In this document: positions 1 through 8,825 of the stretch, piece after piece
Position numbering within the stretch: position 1 is the first letter of the stretch
Layout of the letters: every line of letters starts with the position of its first letter
Assembly (NCBI GenBank): GCA_022800815.1
Contig: JAAWRC010000004.1
Location: 42,670 to 106,669, forward strand
Direction of reading: 5' to 3'
DNA: 64,000 nucleotides
Origin: Lachnospiraceae bacterium
Lineage (GTDB): Bacteria > Bacillota > Clostridia > Lachnospirales > Lachnospiraceae
Made by a program: the position numbers and the translations under genes
Notes under the pieces: model-generated
Databases searched by the model: none
What the model was told of the DNA's origin: nothing
Seen by the model: only the letters and a program-made list of their open reading frames with translations

Positions 1-840
1 GTGCTCTGCAGGGCCGTCCTGGGCCTTTTGGCGGGGGGCAGGTGGCAGGTGGAGGGGGAGGCTTTTCTGGGAGGGGAACGGATTCCCCTCGAGAATGACA
101 GGGGGATGGACGGGTTTCGGGGAAGGCGGATGTCCATGATCGTCCAGGACCCGCTGTCTGCTTTTGACCCGAGAATGACCATCGGCGCCCATTTTCTGGA
201 AGGAATCGGGAGGAAGGGGCGGAAGGAACGGTATCGGGAGGCGGTTTCCGTTCTCTCACGGATGGCGCTCGGGGACCCGGAGGACGTGATGCGAAGGTAT
301 GCCTTTGAGCTTTCCGGCGGCATGCTGCAGCGGGCCCTGATTGGTTTAAGTCTTCTTGGACGCCCGGAGTTTTTGATCGCCGACGAGCCGACCACGGCCC
401 TCGACTGTACGGTTCAGGAGGAGATTCTGCGGCTGCTTTCGGAGCTGCGGGGGGATGACGGGCTGTCTCTGCTGCTGATTTCCCACGATTTGAGCGTGAT
501 CTCCAGAATGGCGGACACGGTCTATGTGATGTATGCCGGGCGGATCGTGGAGTGCGGTCCCATGGAGGAGGTGCGAAGGTTTCCGCTTCACCCTTACACG
601 GTCGGCTTATTTGCCTCGAGGCCGGCTTTTTCCAAGGAAAGACTCTCTGTCATGGAGGGCCGGCCCCCTGTTTTGGGGGAGTTTTCCGGGCCCGGCTGTG
701 CCTTTGCCCCCAGATGTCCCGGGGCCGGGGAGGTGTGCCGGCTGGAGGTCCCGCCCTTTGAGTCGGCGGGCGGAGGCCATCTGGTCAGGTGTGGGCGGAA
801 GGAGGCCTGGGGAGCATGCGGGGGCGGAGGAGGCTTCTGA
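1..840 (+). CDS. Oligopeptide/nickel ABC transporter ATPase (OppD/DppD type), 5' end outside window
   Basis: This is the first ATPase of a peptide or nickel importer, acting on the inner face of the membrane. The Q-loop (VQDP, residues 48-51 of the visible part), signature ELSGGM (103-108), Walker B with DEP (124-130) and the switch SHD (161-163) are present, and the C-terminal tail has the Cys-containing oligopeptide-transporter extension. The Walker A loop is missing: the readable frame begins with what is normally the helix just after it, so the true start lies upstream of base 1 and the GTG at base 1 is not a start. It ends 13 bases before the next ATPase, which is its usual partner. The substrate cannot be told from the ATPases. 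Permease and binding-protein genes are presumably upstream. Confidence 0.9.
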   Translation: MLCRAVLGLLAGGRWQVEGEAFLGGERIPLENDRGMDGFRGRRMSMIVQDPLSAFDPRMTIGAHFLEGIGRKGRKERYREAVSVLSRMALGDPEDVMRRYAFELSGGMLQRALIGLSLLGRPEFLIADEPTTALDCTVQEEILRLLSELRGDDGLSLLLISHDLSVISRMADTVYVMYAGRIVECGPMEEVRRFPLHPYTVGLFASRPAFSKERLSVMEGRPPVLGEFSGPGCAFAPRCPGAGEVCRLEVPPFESAGGGHLVRCGRKEAWGACGGGGGF

Positions 841-853
841 GGAGAGGGGGCGG

Positions 854-1768
854 ATGGATGTGTCTTTTTTGGAGCTTCAGGAGGTCTGTAAATGTTACCG
901 GAGCCGGCGGAAGGGGAGTCGGACGGAGGCCGTGCAGGGGGTGAGTCTTTCCCTGGAACGGGGACGGTGTCTCGGCGTGGTGGGGGAGAGCGGCTGTGGG
1001 AAAAGCACCCTCTGCCGGATGATTGCCGGGATCGAAAAACCGGATTCCGGGGGGATTTGGCTGGAGGGCTCTTCTGTCCGGGAGAAAAAGAACCGGCAGA
1101 AGATTCAGATGGTCTTTCAGAACAGCCTGGATGCGGTCAATCTTCATCTGAATGCCGGGCGGATTCTTTCGGAACCGCTGGAGAATTTTTTCTCCATGGG
1201 CCGGGAGCAGAGGAGGAGGGAGACGGGGAGGCTTCTGGAGCTGGTGGGGCTTTCCGGAGAGGATGCGGGCAAATTTCCGAGACAGTTTTCCGGAGGACAG
1301 CTCCAGCGGGTCTGCATCGCCAGGGCTTTGGCGGCGAAACCGGAGCTGCTGCTTCTGGACGAGCCTTTAAGCAGTCTGGACGTGTCGGTTCAGGCCCAGC
1401 TTTTGAACCTGCTGGCGGACCTGAAACGGGAATTTGGGCTGACTTGCCTTTTGGTTTCCCATGACCTGGAGGCAGTCTATTATCTGGCCGACGAGCTGGC
1501 CGTCATGTACGGCGGTGTCCTGGTGGAAACCCTTTCTGACATCACGGCCCTGGACCGTCTGCGGCATCCCTATGCCAGGCGGCTTTTGTCTGTCCACGAC
1601 GGAAAGGCGGGAGTGGAGCGGACGGAGGGAAACCCTCTGCCGGGGGAGGCGGGGAGGGCCTGCGTCTATGCCGGCCGGTGCGCAAAAGCGGACGGGCTCT
1701 GTTTTTCCGAGAGACCGGGGCTTTTCGGGAGGGAGGCGGGACACAGGGTCGCCTGTCATTATATTTGA
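854..1768 (+). CDS. Oligopeptide/nickel ABC transporter ATPase (OppF/DppF type)
   Basis: Second ATPase of the same importer, 304 residues. Walker A GESGCGKS is at 44-51, Q-loop FQN at 88-90, signature FSGGQ at 145-149, Walker B LLLLDEP at 165-171, followed by the SHD switch. The C-terminal tail has the Cys-rich peptide-transporter extension (around CVYAGRC). The ATG at 854 follows a GGAGAGGGGG ribosome site and starts just after the upstream stop, so the two genes are one operon. A much longer open frame extends upstream but overlaps the first ATPase and has no family match. Inferred role: paired ATPase energising uptake of a peptide, nickel or similar solute. Confidence 0.92.
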   Translation: MDVSFLELQEVCKCYRSRRKGSRTEAVQGVSLSLERGRCLGVVGESGCGKSTLCRMIAGIEKPDSGGIWLEGSSVREKKNRQKIQMVFQNSLDAVNLHLNAGRILSEPLENFFSMGREQRRRETGRLLELVGLSGEDAGKFPRQFSGGQLQRVCIARALAAKPELLLLDEPLSSLDVSVQAQLLNLLADLKREFGLTCLLVSHDLEAVYYLADELAVMYGGVLVETLSDITALDRLRHPYARRLLSVHDGKAGVERTEGNPLPGEAGRACVYAGRCAKADGLCFSERPGLFGREAGHRVACHYI

Positions 1769-1773
1769 GAAAA

Positions 1774-2001
1774 CCTTGAGTTTCCGTATTTTGCATTTTG
1801 TTTGGAAAGCCAGGAAGAAAAGCGTTTTTTTCTAAGCCGAAACCATTTGAAAGCCGTCGGTACTTAGAGCATTCCGAGCCTAAGCGAAGGAAGGCTCTAA
1901 GTACCGCTACGAGCTTTCAAGAGCGGAAACGTGTTTCGGCGTGAAAAGAACCGTTTTTCTTCCGTGTTTCTTGCGACCATACAAAATACGGAAACTCAAG
2001 G
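1774..2001. repeat. Long imperfect palindrome (about 230 bp, nested stems)
   Basis: The outermost 20 bp at 1774-1793 are the exact reverse complement of 1982-2001. Moving inward, GCCGAAAC (1836-1843) pairs with 1933-1940, TTGAAAGC (1847-1854) with 1913-1920, and GGTACTTAGAGC (1859-1870) with 1894-1905. An arm around GGAAGAAAAGCG (1812-1823) pairs imperfectly with 1951-1963. The unit could fold into one giant hairpin. It starts right behind the ATPase stop and ends just before the tRNA promoter, and holds no ORF with family support. It may act as a terminator, but its length and nesting look like a non-autonomous palindromic element. Confidence 0.75.
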
Positions 2002-2011
2002 AGAAAACCGC

Positions 2012-2040
2012 TTGCATATTGAGGAAAGATGTGGTACAAT
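2012..2040 (+). promoter_or_regulatory. Predicted sigma-A promoter of tRNA-Leu
   Basis: TTGCAT (2012-2017) and TACAAT (2035-2040) are separated by 17 bases, about 40 bases ahead of the tRNA. Confidence 0.6.
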
Positions 2041-2081
2041 AACTCTCGGTTCGGCGGGTCGTATGACCGGCCAGGCGATTG

Positions 2082-2164
2082 GCGGATGTGGCGGAATGGC
2101 AGACGCATCAGACTCAAAATCTGACGGGGGCGACCTCGTGTGGGTTCAAGTCCCACCATCCGCA
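2082..2164 (+). tRNA. tRNA-Leu (anticodon CAA)
   Basis: Acceptor arm GCGGATG (2082-2088) pairs with CATCCGC (2157-2163), followed by discriminator A. The anticodon stem TCAGA/TCTGA encloses the loop CTCAAAA, giving anticodon CAA, which reads UUG. A long variable arm, as in class II tRNAs, and a T-loop with GGTTCAAGTCC are present. The CCA end is not encoded. Confidence 0.95.
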
Positions 2165-2172
2165 GAATTAAG

Positions 2173-2227
2173 AAAATCCCGGAAACACTGGCATGGGTAA
2201 AAATGCCAGTGTTTCTGGGATTTTTTT
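2173..2227 (+). terminator. Rho-independent terminator of tRNA-Leu
   Basis: A long stem in which AAATCCC-GAAACACTGGCAT pairs with the mirrored ATGCCAGTGTTTC-GGGATTT, with a short loop and a run of seven T. Confidence 0.9.
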
Positions 2228-2306
2228 AGTACCCGTCATATCCTTCCGGCTCTTTTCATAGGATGTTCTGATGAAAAATCTGGACAAGGCCATGGGAGGA
2301 ATGAGC

Positions 2307-3143
2307 ATGTGGAAAAATAACGGAATTGTGAAGGAACCTTTTTTGCAGTTGAAGGAACATCCGTCGGAGGCGTCCCAGACAGTGGACGAGGTGCTTTACG
2401 GCATGGAAGTGCTGATTCGGGAGAAAACGGCGAAGGGCGGATGGGCATCGGTGGAGACAGCCTACGGGTATCAAGGATATGTGAAGATGGACGGGCTGGA
2501 ATGCCGGGAATGGAATACCAGGAAATGGCAGAAGCTCCCCAAGTATGTGGTGACTTCGCCGTCTGCAGACGTCTATGAGGTTCCCGGTTATCAGAATCCC
2601 TATGTGCTCACCTTGCCGAGGGGAAGCCTGGTGTCGGCCGTGCCGGAGGAGGGGCAGGCGGGATGGCAGCAGGCCAGGCTCATTGACGGCAGGGGCGTTT
2701 ATATGAGGAAGGCGCAGCTTCGGCCTCTCGCCGAGACTCATTATTCCATTCGGAACGAGGAAGAGACTCTCAGGGAGAGTCTGGTGCGGACGGCTCTTTC
2801 GTATCTGCACACGCCTTACCGGTGGGGCGGGAAAACGCCCTGGGGCATCGACTGCTCCGGTCTTTGCTCCATGGTGTACCTGCTCCATGGAATCTATATT
2901 TATCGGGACGCCTCCATCAAAGAGGGATATCCGGTGAAGGAAATCCCTGTCTGTGAGGCGAAGCCGGGAGACCTTCTCTACTTTCCCGGCCATATGGCCC
3001 TCTATATTGGGTATTTTCAGTATGTTCACGCCACGGGGCGGATGGGGCAGGACGGCGTCGTGGTAAACAGCCTGAACCATACGGCACCCAATTACCGAAG
3101 GGATCTGGCATCCACGGTGACTGCGGCGGGGAGTATTTTCTAA
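2307..3143 (+). CDS. NlpC/P60 cysteine hydrolase with SH3-like N-terminal regions (C40 peptidase)
   Basis: Predicted peptidoglycan-stem-peptide hydrolase of 278 residues. The C-terminal NlpC/P60 domain (about 150-278) shows the nucleophile Cys183 in IDCSG, His229 in PGHMALYIG and the third polar residue His241 in YVHATG. Residues 1-140 look like two SH3-type segments. No signal peptide is visible, which is common for clostridial members of this kind but leaves the export route open. ATG 2307 is chosen because GGGAGGA (2294-2300) sits 6 bases upstream; ATGs at 2271 and 2301 are in frame but worse placed. It is a single gene between the tRNA-Leu and a MarR unit. Confidence 0.85.
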   Translation: MWKNNGIVKEPFLQLKEHPSEASQTVDEVLYGMEVLIREKTAKGGWASVETAYGYQGYVKMDGLECREWNTRKWQKLPKYVVTSPSADVYEVPGYQNPYVLTLPRGSLVSAVPEEGQAGWQQARLIDGRGVYMRKAQLRPLAETHYSIRNEEETLRESLVRTALSYLHTPYRWGGKTPWGIDCSGLCSMVYLLHGIYIYRDASIKEGYPVKEIPVCEAKPGDLLYFPGHMALYIGYFQYVHATGRMGQDGVVVNSLNHTAPNYRRDLASTVTAAGSIF

Positions 3144-3189
3144 GGTGTTTTCTAAAAGGAATTTTTTTCTAAACAAAGTATAAAATCCA

Positions 3190-3217
3190 TTGACTTTCCA
3201 CAAAATCCTATTATAAT
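3190..3217 (+). promoter_or_regulatory. Promoter of the marR-ABC exporter unit
   Basis: TTGACT (3190-3195), 16-base spacer, TATAAT (3212-3217). Confidence 0.65.
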
Positions 3218-3230
3218 AGTTTCTCGTGTT

Positions 3231-3253
3231 AATGATTTACTTGGTTAATCATT
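3231..3253. promoter_or_regulatory. Probable MarR operator
   Basis: The inverted repeat AATGATT-9 bases-AATCATT lies just after the -10 box and ahead of the MarR start. This is the position expected for autorepression by the regulator encoded next to it. The assignment to this regulator is inference. Confidence 0.6.
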
Positions 3254-3266
3254 GGGGGATGAGGCA

Positions 3267-3722
3267 ATGAAAGAGGATTTTGCAGGCGGCCGTTTTTTTG
3301 AACAGATCAGCAGGATTCATCGACTGATCTGTATGCAGGATCTGGTTCTGAAACTAAATCCGGGGGAGATGATGATGCTCATGCAGGTGGAATGCTTCCT
3401 GGAGAAGCATCCGGAATGTCCCGGCGTCAAGCCTTCGGAGCTGACCATGGATGGTTATATCAGCAAGCCGGCGGTGTCGAAGATGATCGGGACGCTGGAG
3501 GAAAAAGGGTATCTTTTCCGAAGGGCGTCCAGGCAGGACCGGCGGGTGGTCTACGTGAATTTGACGGAGGACGGGAGGCGGAACCTGGAAGCGGAGCGGA
3601 GCTATCGGGACCGGGCGGTGCGTCAGATTGAAGAGCGCATGGGAGGTGAGAATATGGAACATCTTTTGGAGTTGACGGAACAATTCATTCACTGTGCGGA
3701 GGAAGTATTCCGGAAACGCTGA
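3267..3722 (+). CDS. MarR-family transcriptional regulator
   Basis: A 151-residue winged-helix regulator. The DNA-binding part spans about 54-105 and the wing carries the typical SRQDRRVVYVNLTEDG-like stretch near 88-103. The ATG at 3267 follows GGGGGATGAGG; a TTG at 3252 is in frame but would overlap the ribosome site. It stands 59 bases ahead of a two-gene ABC exporter in the same direction, a standard arrangement in which the MarR protein represses itself and the pump until a toxic ligand binds. The inverted repeat at 3231-3253 is the likely operator. The inducing ligand is unknown. Confidence 0.9.
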   Translation: MKEDFAGGRFFEQISRIHRLICMQDLVLKLNPGEMMMLMQVECFLEKHPECPGVKPSELTMDGYISKPAVSKMIGTLEEKGYLFRRASRQDRRVVYVNLTEDGRRNLEAERSYRDRAVRQIEERMGGENMEHLLELTEQFIHCAEEVFRKR

Positions 3723-3781
3723 GAATGGGAAAAAGATGGAAAACGAGACGGAACGGAGAGACTTAAAGGAGAACGACAAGG

Positions 3782-6061
3782 ATGATCAAGATTTTAAAAT
3801 TTCTCAGAGAATCGGCGGGCTGGGCGCTTCTCGTGCTGGCACTTTTGGGACTGCAGGCATGGTGTGACCTGTCTCTTCCCCAGTACACGTCGGACATTGT
3901 GGACGTGGGGATCCAGCAGGGCGGGATCGACCATTCTGCGCCGGAGGCCATCCGGCGGGTCCAGATGGAGAAGCTGTTCCTGTTTCTCTCGGACGGGGAG
4001 AGACAGACCGTGGAGAATGCTTACCTGCTGCTTACCACGGAGAATTTTTCTGCAGAGGAATACGCCCGCTATGGGAAGAAGTATCCGGCATCCGCAGAAG
4101 AATCTTTATTAATAAGGAAAGAGTTGTCCGAGGAGGCCCTTGAAGAGCTGGACGGGATCTTAAGCCGGGCGGAAAACGGGGCCGTCATGGCGGGACAGAT
4201 GGGCCTGGAGGTTTCGGAGCTTTCCCCGGAGACGGCGGCGGGGCTTCGGAACGAATTGGACCAGCAGGCGGAGGCCCTCTCCGACTCCATGTTGAGCCAG
4301 TTGGGGACAGCCTATGTGAAAACAGAATATGAGGCCATGGGCGCAAATGTAAAAAAAATTCAGACGGACTATCTGTTCCTATCCGGCCTTAAGATGCTGG
4401 GGATCGCCCTCCTTGCCATGGCGGCCAGCGTGCTTGTCTGTCTGATCGCCTCCCGGGTGGCGGCCTCCGTGGGCATGCGGCTGAGGGGGCAGGTGTTCCG
4501 GAAGGTGATCTCCTTCTCCGGCGGGGAGATGGACCGGTTTTCCACCTCGTCCCTGATCACCAGAAGCACCAATGACATCCAGCAGGTTCAGCTTGTGACG
4601 GTGCTTCTGCTGCGGATGGTGCTGTACGCCCCCATCATCGGTGTCGGCGGCCTGGTCAAGGTAATCCGCTCCGGAGTTTCCATGGCCTGGATCATCGGCG
4701 TGGCCGTGCTGGCGGTCAGTCTGCTGGTGGTCATCCTCATGGTGGTGGCCATGCCCAAATTTAAACTGATGCAGAAGCTGGTGGACCGGGTCAACCTGGT
4801 GGCCAGGGAAATTTTGACCGGACTTCCCGTGATCCGGGCCTTCAGCCGGGAGCGGCATGAGGAGAAGCGGTTTGATACGGCCAACCGGGATCTGACAAAA
4901 ACCATGCTCTTTACCAACCGGTGCATGTCCTTCATGATGCCCGCCATGATGTTCATTATGAACGGGATCACGGTGCTCATCATCTGGACCGGGGCCCACG
5001 GAATCGATGGGGGGAATCTCCAGGTGGGGGACATGATGGCCTTTATCACCTACACCATGCAGATCGTCATGGCGTTCCTGATGATCACCATGGTCTCCAT
5101 CATGCTTCCCCGGGCCGCCGTGGCGGCAGGGCGTATCGACGAGGTGCTGACGACGGAGGTTTCCATCGGGGAGCCGGCATCCCCGGCCGCACTTCCGGAT
5201 GGTGCGAAGGGCGTGGTAGAATTTGATCACGTTTCCTTCCGGTATCCGGGGGCCGGAAACGACGTGCTCCATGACATTACCTTTACGGCGAGGCCGGGGG
5301 AGACGACGGCCTTCATCGGCAGTACGGGGAGCGGAAAGTCCACCCTGGTGAATCTTCTTCCAAGGCTGTATGATGTGACGGAGGGTTCCGTCAAAGTGGA
5401 TGGCGTGGACGTGCGGGAACTGTCCCTCACAGAGCTTAGAGAACAGATCGGGTTTGTGCCGCAAAAGGGCGTGCTCTTTTCCGGAACCATCGCCTCCAAT
5501 CTGCGGTTTGGCAGACGGGATGCAGGCGAGGAAGAGATCCGGGCGGCGGCGGCCGTGGCCCAGGCAGCGGACTTCGTGGAGGAAAAGCCGGAGCAGTATG
5601 AAAGCCACATTGCCCAGGGCGGCGCCAACGTGTCCGGCGGACAGAAGCAGCGGCTCTCCATTGCCAGGGCCGTGGCGAAAAAGCCCAACATCTACGTGTT
5701 TGACGACAGTTTTTCCGCCCTGGACTTTAAGACGGATGCGGCGCTCAGGCGGGCGTTAAATGAATATGCGGCGGACAGCACGAAGCTTTTGGTGGCCCAG
5801 CGGGTCAGCACCATCCTCCATGCGGAGCAGATCATCGTGCTGGACGAGGGGAGGATCGCAGGAAAGGGAACCCACCAGGAGCTTCTCGAAAGCTGCGAGG
5901 TCTACCGACAGATTGCGGGCTCCCAGCTCTCGGAGGAGGAGCTTGCCGGAAACCTGGGGGAGAAGCCTTATGACGGACCGGCAGACGGAAACCCTGCGGC
6001 GAGTGCGGGGGACAACGGCTCTGTCGGGAACGGGGGAAAGGAGGCACTTGGACATGCGTAA
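3782..6061 (+). CDS. Heterodimeric ABC exporter half-transporter, degenerate-site subunit
   Basis: Multidrug/lipid-type exporter half (759 residues: membrane domain then ATPase). TM1 (about 13-31) is followed by a roughly 150-residue polar stretch (about 45-200) before TM2, much longer than the short TM1-TM2 loop of usual exporters. In the ATPase, Walker A GSTGSGKST is near 513 and VSGGQ near 617. After Walker B comes DD instead of DE (near 640), and the switch histidine is replaced by Gln (AQR, near 672). That pattern is known from the degenerate ATP site of heterodimers such as BmrCD and TM287/288. It overlaps the next gene by 8 bases, so the two should form one pump under MarR control. Confidence 0.92.
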   Translation: MIKILKFLRESAGWALLVLALLGLQAWCDLSLPQYTSDIVDVGIQQGGIDHSAPEAIRRVQMEKLFLFLSDGERQTVENAYLLLTTENFSAEEYARYGKKYPASAEESLLIRKELSEEALEELDGILSRAENGAVMAGQMGLEVSELSPETAAGLRNELDQQAEALSDSMLSQLGTAYVKTEYEAMGANVKKIQTDYLFLSGLKMLGIALLAMAASVLVCLIASRVAASVGMRLRGQVFRKVISFSGGEMDRFSTSSLITRSTNDIQQVQLVTVLLLRMVLYAPIIGVGGLVKVIRSGVSMAWIIGVAVLAVSLLVVILMVVAMPKFKLMQKLVDRVNLVAREILTGLPVIRAFSRERHEEKRFDTANRDLTKTMLFTNRCMSFMMPAMMFIMNGITVLIIWTGAHGIDGGNLQVGDMMAFITYTMQIVMAFLMITMVSIMLPRAAVAAGRIDEVLTTEVSIGEPASPAALPDGAKGVVEFDHVSFRYPGAGNDVLHDITFTARPGETTAFIGSTGSGKSTLVNLLPRLYDVTEGSVKVDGVDVRELSLTELREQIGFVPQKGVLFSGTIASNLRFGRRDAGEEEIRAAAAVAQAADFVEEKPEQYESHIAQGGANVSGGQKQRLSIARAVAKKPNIYVFDDSFSALDFKTDAALRRALNEYAADSTKLLVAQRVSTILHAEQIIVLDEGRIAGKGTHQELLESCEVYRQIAGSQLSEEELAGNLGEKPYDGPADGNPAASAGDNGSVGNGGKEALGHA

Positions 6062-7937
6062 AGAGACACAACAGACAAACAATCAGGGGAGACAGAATCC
6101 TCCTGCCCCCAGGATGCGGCGGGGTGGAATGGGAGGTCACGGCGGTCCCGCCGGCGGCGGGGAAAAGGCCAAGAACTTTGGAAAGACCATGAGGAAGCTG
6201 ATTGCCTACATGGGTCGGTACAAATGGGGAATCCTGACGGTCCTGGTCTTTGCGGTGGCCAGCACCGTGTTCAACGTGGTGGGGCCCAAGATTCTCGGAA
6301 GGGCGACCACGGAGATCTTCAACGGCCTGACCGGTAAACTTTCCGGGGGCCCCGGTATCGATTTCATCGCCATCGGAAGGATTCTCCTGACGCTTTTGGT
6401 GCTCTACGGCGTGAGCGCCTTATGCAGTTTTGTTCAAGGGCTTACCATGACGACCATCTCCCAGAAGGTCAGCTTCCGCATGAGAAAGGAAATGTCGGAG
6501 AAGATCAACCGGCTTCCCATGAACTATTACGACGCCAAGACCCACGGCGAGGTGCTTTCCCGGATCACCAACGACGTGGACACCCTGGGGCAGAGCCTGA
6601 ACCAGAGCATTACCCAGATGATCACCTCGGTGACGACCATCGTCGGCGTGTTTATCATGATGCTTTCCATCAGCCCTCTGATGACGGTGATCGCCCTCCT
6701 GATCCTTCCGATCTCCATGGGCATGATCTCCTTCATCATCAAACGTTCCCAGCGGTTTTTTAGACAGCAGCAGGAATATCTGGGGAAAGTCAACGGCCAG
6801 GTGGAGGAAAATTACGGCGGCCATACGGTGATCAAGGTATTCAACCGGGAGGACGAGGTTCTCAGGGAATTTAACGAGACCAACCGGATCCTGTACCAGT
6901 CTGCCTGGAAGTCCCAATTTTTCTCCGGCATGATGCAGCCGGTGATGCAGTTCGTGGGAAATCTAGGATATGTGGCCGTGGCCATCGTGGGCGGCTTTCT
7001 GACGATTCGTGGCCGGATCCAGGTGGGGGACATTCAGTCCTTTATCCAGTACGTGCGCAATTTTACCCAGCCCATCACTCAGATGGCCCAGGTGTCCAAC
7101 CTGCTTCAGTCCACGGCGGCGGCCGCAGAGCGGGTCTTTGAATTTCTGGAAGAGCCGGAGGAGGATCAGATGGCGGAACATCCGGCTTCCCTTGCGGGGA
7201 TTGAGGGGAATGTGTCCTTCGACCACGTGAAGTTTGGATACCGGCCGGACAAGATCATCATAGGCGATTTTTCCGCCGAGATTTCGGCCGGAAAGAAGAT
7301 CGCCATCGTCGGTCCCACCGGTGCCGGAAAGACCACGCTGGTGAAGCTTCTGATGCGGTTTTATGACGTGAATGGCGGAGCCATCCGCATTGACGGGAAG
7401 GACGTCCGCTCCTTCAATCGGAGTGAACTCAGAGAACTGTTCGGTATGGTTCTTCAGGACACCTGGCTGTTCAAAGGCTCCATTATGGAAAACATCCGCT
7501 ACGGGAAGCTTGATGCCACCGACGAGGAGGTCATTGCGGCGGCGAAGGCGGCCCACGCCCATCATTTCATTTCCACCCTGCCGGACGGCTACGGCCTGGA
7601 GCTCAACGAGGAGGCGGGGAACGTATCCCAGGGCCAGAAACAGCTCCTCACCATCGCCAGGGCCATTTTGGCGGACAATAAAATCCTAATCCTGGACGAG
7701 GCCACCAGCTCCGTGGATACCAGGACCGAGGAACGGATTCAGAAGGCCATGGACAACCTGATGAGGGGCAGGACCAGCTTCGTGATCGCCCACCGGCTCT
7801 CCACCATCCGGGACGCCGACCTGATTTTGGTCATGAAGGACGGCGACATCATCGAACAGGGCACCCACGAGGAGCTGCTTAAAAAGCAGGGCTTCTATGC
7901 GGAGCTCTACAACAGCCAGTTTGAGAGGACCGCATAG
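6054..7937 (+). CDS. Heterodimeric ABC exporter half-transporter, catalytic subunit
   Basis: Partner half of the exporter, 627 residues. The N-terminus has a Gly/Arg/Pro-rich tail (about 1-40), then six predicted membrane helices and an ATPase. Walker A GPTGAGKTT is near 420, the signature is VSQGQ near 523, Walker B ends in the canonical ILDEATSS near 545, and the switch is AHR near 578. So it keeps the catalytic Glu and His lost in the partner, while its own signature is modified (SQGQ for SGGQ). This fits one functional and one degenerate ATP site. ATG 6054 is preceded by GGAAAGGAGG and overlaps the upstream stop; the longer frame upstream is inside the previous gene. Confidence 0.93.
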   Translation: MRKETQQTNNQGRQNPPAPRMRRGGMGGHGGPAGGGEKAKNFGKTMRKLIAYMGRYKWGILTVLVFAVASTVFNVVGPKILGRATTEIFNGLTGKLSGGPGIDFIAIGRILLTLLVLYGVSALCSFVQGLTMTTISQKVSFRMRKEMSEKINRLPMNYYDAKTHGEVLSRITNDVDTLGQSLNQSITQMITSVTTIVGVFIMMLSISPLMTVIALLILPISMGMISFIIKRSQRFFRQQQEYLGKVNGQVEENYGGHTVIKVFNREDEVLREFNETNRILYQSAWKSQFFSGMMQPVMQFVGNLGYVAVAIVGGFLTIRGRIQVGDIQSFIQYVRNFTQPITQMAQVSNLLQSTAAAAERVFEFLEEPEEDQMAEHPASLAGIEGNVSFDHVKFGYRPDKIIIGDFSAEISAGKKIAIVGPTGAGKTTLVKLLMRFYDVNGGAIRIDGKDVRSFNRSELRELFGMVLQDTWLFKGSIMENIRYGKLDATDEEVIAAAKAAHAHHFISTLPDGYGLELNEEAGNVSQGQKQLLTIARAILADNKILILDEATSSVDTRTEERIQKAMDNLMRGRTSFVIAHRLSTIRDADLILVMKDGDIIEQGTHEELLKKQGFYAELYNSQFERTA

Positions 7938-7964
7938 GGAGTCTGCTGTCGGTACTTCCACATG

Positions 7965-8104
7965 TTATATTTGAGAAAGGGACGGAGGAAAAGCGGTTTT
8001 TCACATGTCTTCCTACCGTCTCCCGGGGAACACTGCCGGGGCCTCCTGACAGAATATCGGTTTAGAAAAACCGCTTTCCCTCCTGACAGCCGTAAAATAC
8101 GGAA
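7965..8104. repeat. Palindromic sequence resembling the 1774-2001 element
   Basis: The 18-base arm at 7984-8001 (GGAGGAAAAGCGG then T-run) is nearly the exact reverse complement of 8066-8083. It is flanked by TTATATTTGAGAAA on the left and AAAATACGGAA on the right; the same two strings flank or end the palindrome at 1774-2001. It fills the space between two convergent genes and may also serve as a bidirectional terminator. Kinship of the two elements is inference from short identities. Confidence 0.5.
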
Positions 8105-8116
8105 GCGCCGACCGGT

Positions 8117-8746
8117 TCATCGGGGTTCGATCTTCGGAACGGAATCGTCATAATCGAGAACTACCACGTCCAGGGCCTCGGGGCCCCAGGTGCCGTTGAT
8201 GACGCACATGGTGTACATGGTTCCGGCTTCCACGTCGGTTAAGATGGAGAGCAGCGGGTTTTCTTCCTCCTGGCCGGGAGTCAGGTAGAAGCCGTATTCA
8301 CCGGGCCGGAAAGGCTTGAAGGGTGTCACTTCCTTGAAGGTCACGTCGGCGAAGACCAGCTTGTTTCCGTAGAGGAAGAAATCCAGCGGGCCGCTTTTGT
8401 AGGCCAGGTTGGCGGCCCGGAGGCAGCCGAAGCCGGCGGGAAACAGCGGGCACATGTAGTCAAAGATCTGTCTGAGGTCCAGCCCGTTGTCCGTCTGGAT
8501 GATGGCCAGAGTGTATTTAATAGGAAGGAAGAAGGGAAGAGTCTTTTGCAGATAGACCCTTCTGGTGCGGGTGCCGGCCAGGGTGATGGTCAAAAATCCG
8601 GTCTTTAATTCCGCATAGCCGGTGACGGTGCGGTAAGGGAGCTCCGTGAGGAGCAGCGTGTCGTCCACGGAGACCTGAAGGGCTTCCGTGTCGGCGGCGG
8701 CATGGAAAAAACGAATGTAACAGGAGGCTTCGTTCAAGAGAACCAT
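8117..8746 (-). CDS. DUF4397 domain-containing protein
   Basis: A 209-residue protein matching the DUF4397 pattern: an N-terminal strand CYIRFFHAAADTEALQV followed by VDDTLLL, then repeated beta-strand motifs (LAGTRTRRVYL, FADVTFKEVTPFKPFRPGEYGFYL). No signal peptide or membrane helix is seen. The family's function is unknown; related proteins are often surface-associated in clostridia. The ATG at 8746 touches its GAAAGG site, so an in-frame TTG at 8737 (MNEASCYIRF) is a credible alternative start. It is transcribed away from the aldolase gene and converges on the exporter operon. Confidence 0.75.
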   Translation of the reverse strand: MVLLNEASCYIRFFHAAADTEALQVSVDDTLLLTELPYRTVTGYAELKTGFLTITLAGTRTRRVYLQKTLPFFLPIKYTLAIIQTDNGLDLRQIFDYMCPLFPAGFGCLRAANLAYKSGPLDFFLYGNKLVFADVTFKEVTPFKPFRPGEYGFYLTPGQEEENPLLSILTDVEAGTMYTMCVINGTWGPEALDVVVLDYDDSVPKIEPR

Positions 8747-8825
8747 CCTTTCAGAAAATGCTGTTGCTTTATCATATGCAGAAATTTTTCTTCCGTGTAT
8801 TCCGCAAAAATTAGTAAAAAAAGAA

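Noticed and set aside
5760..6053. N-terminal extension of the second exporter subunit in the long open frame
   Set aside because: It lies entirely within the ATPase region of the first subunit in another frame; ATG 6054 has a good ribosome site and the family start.
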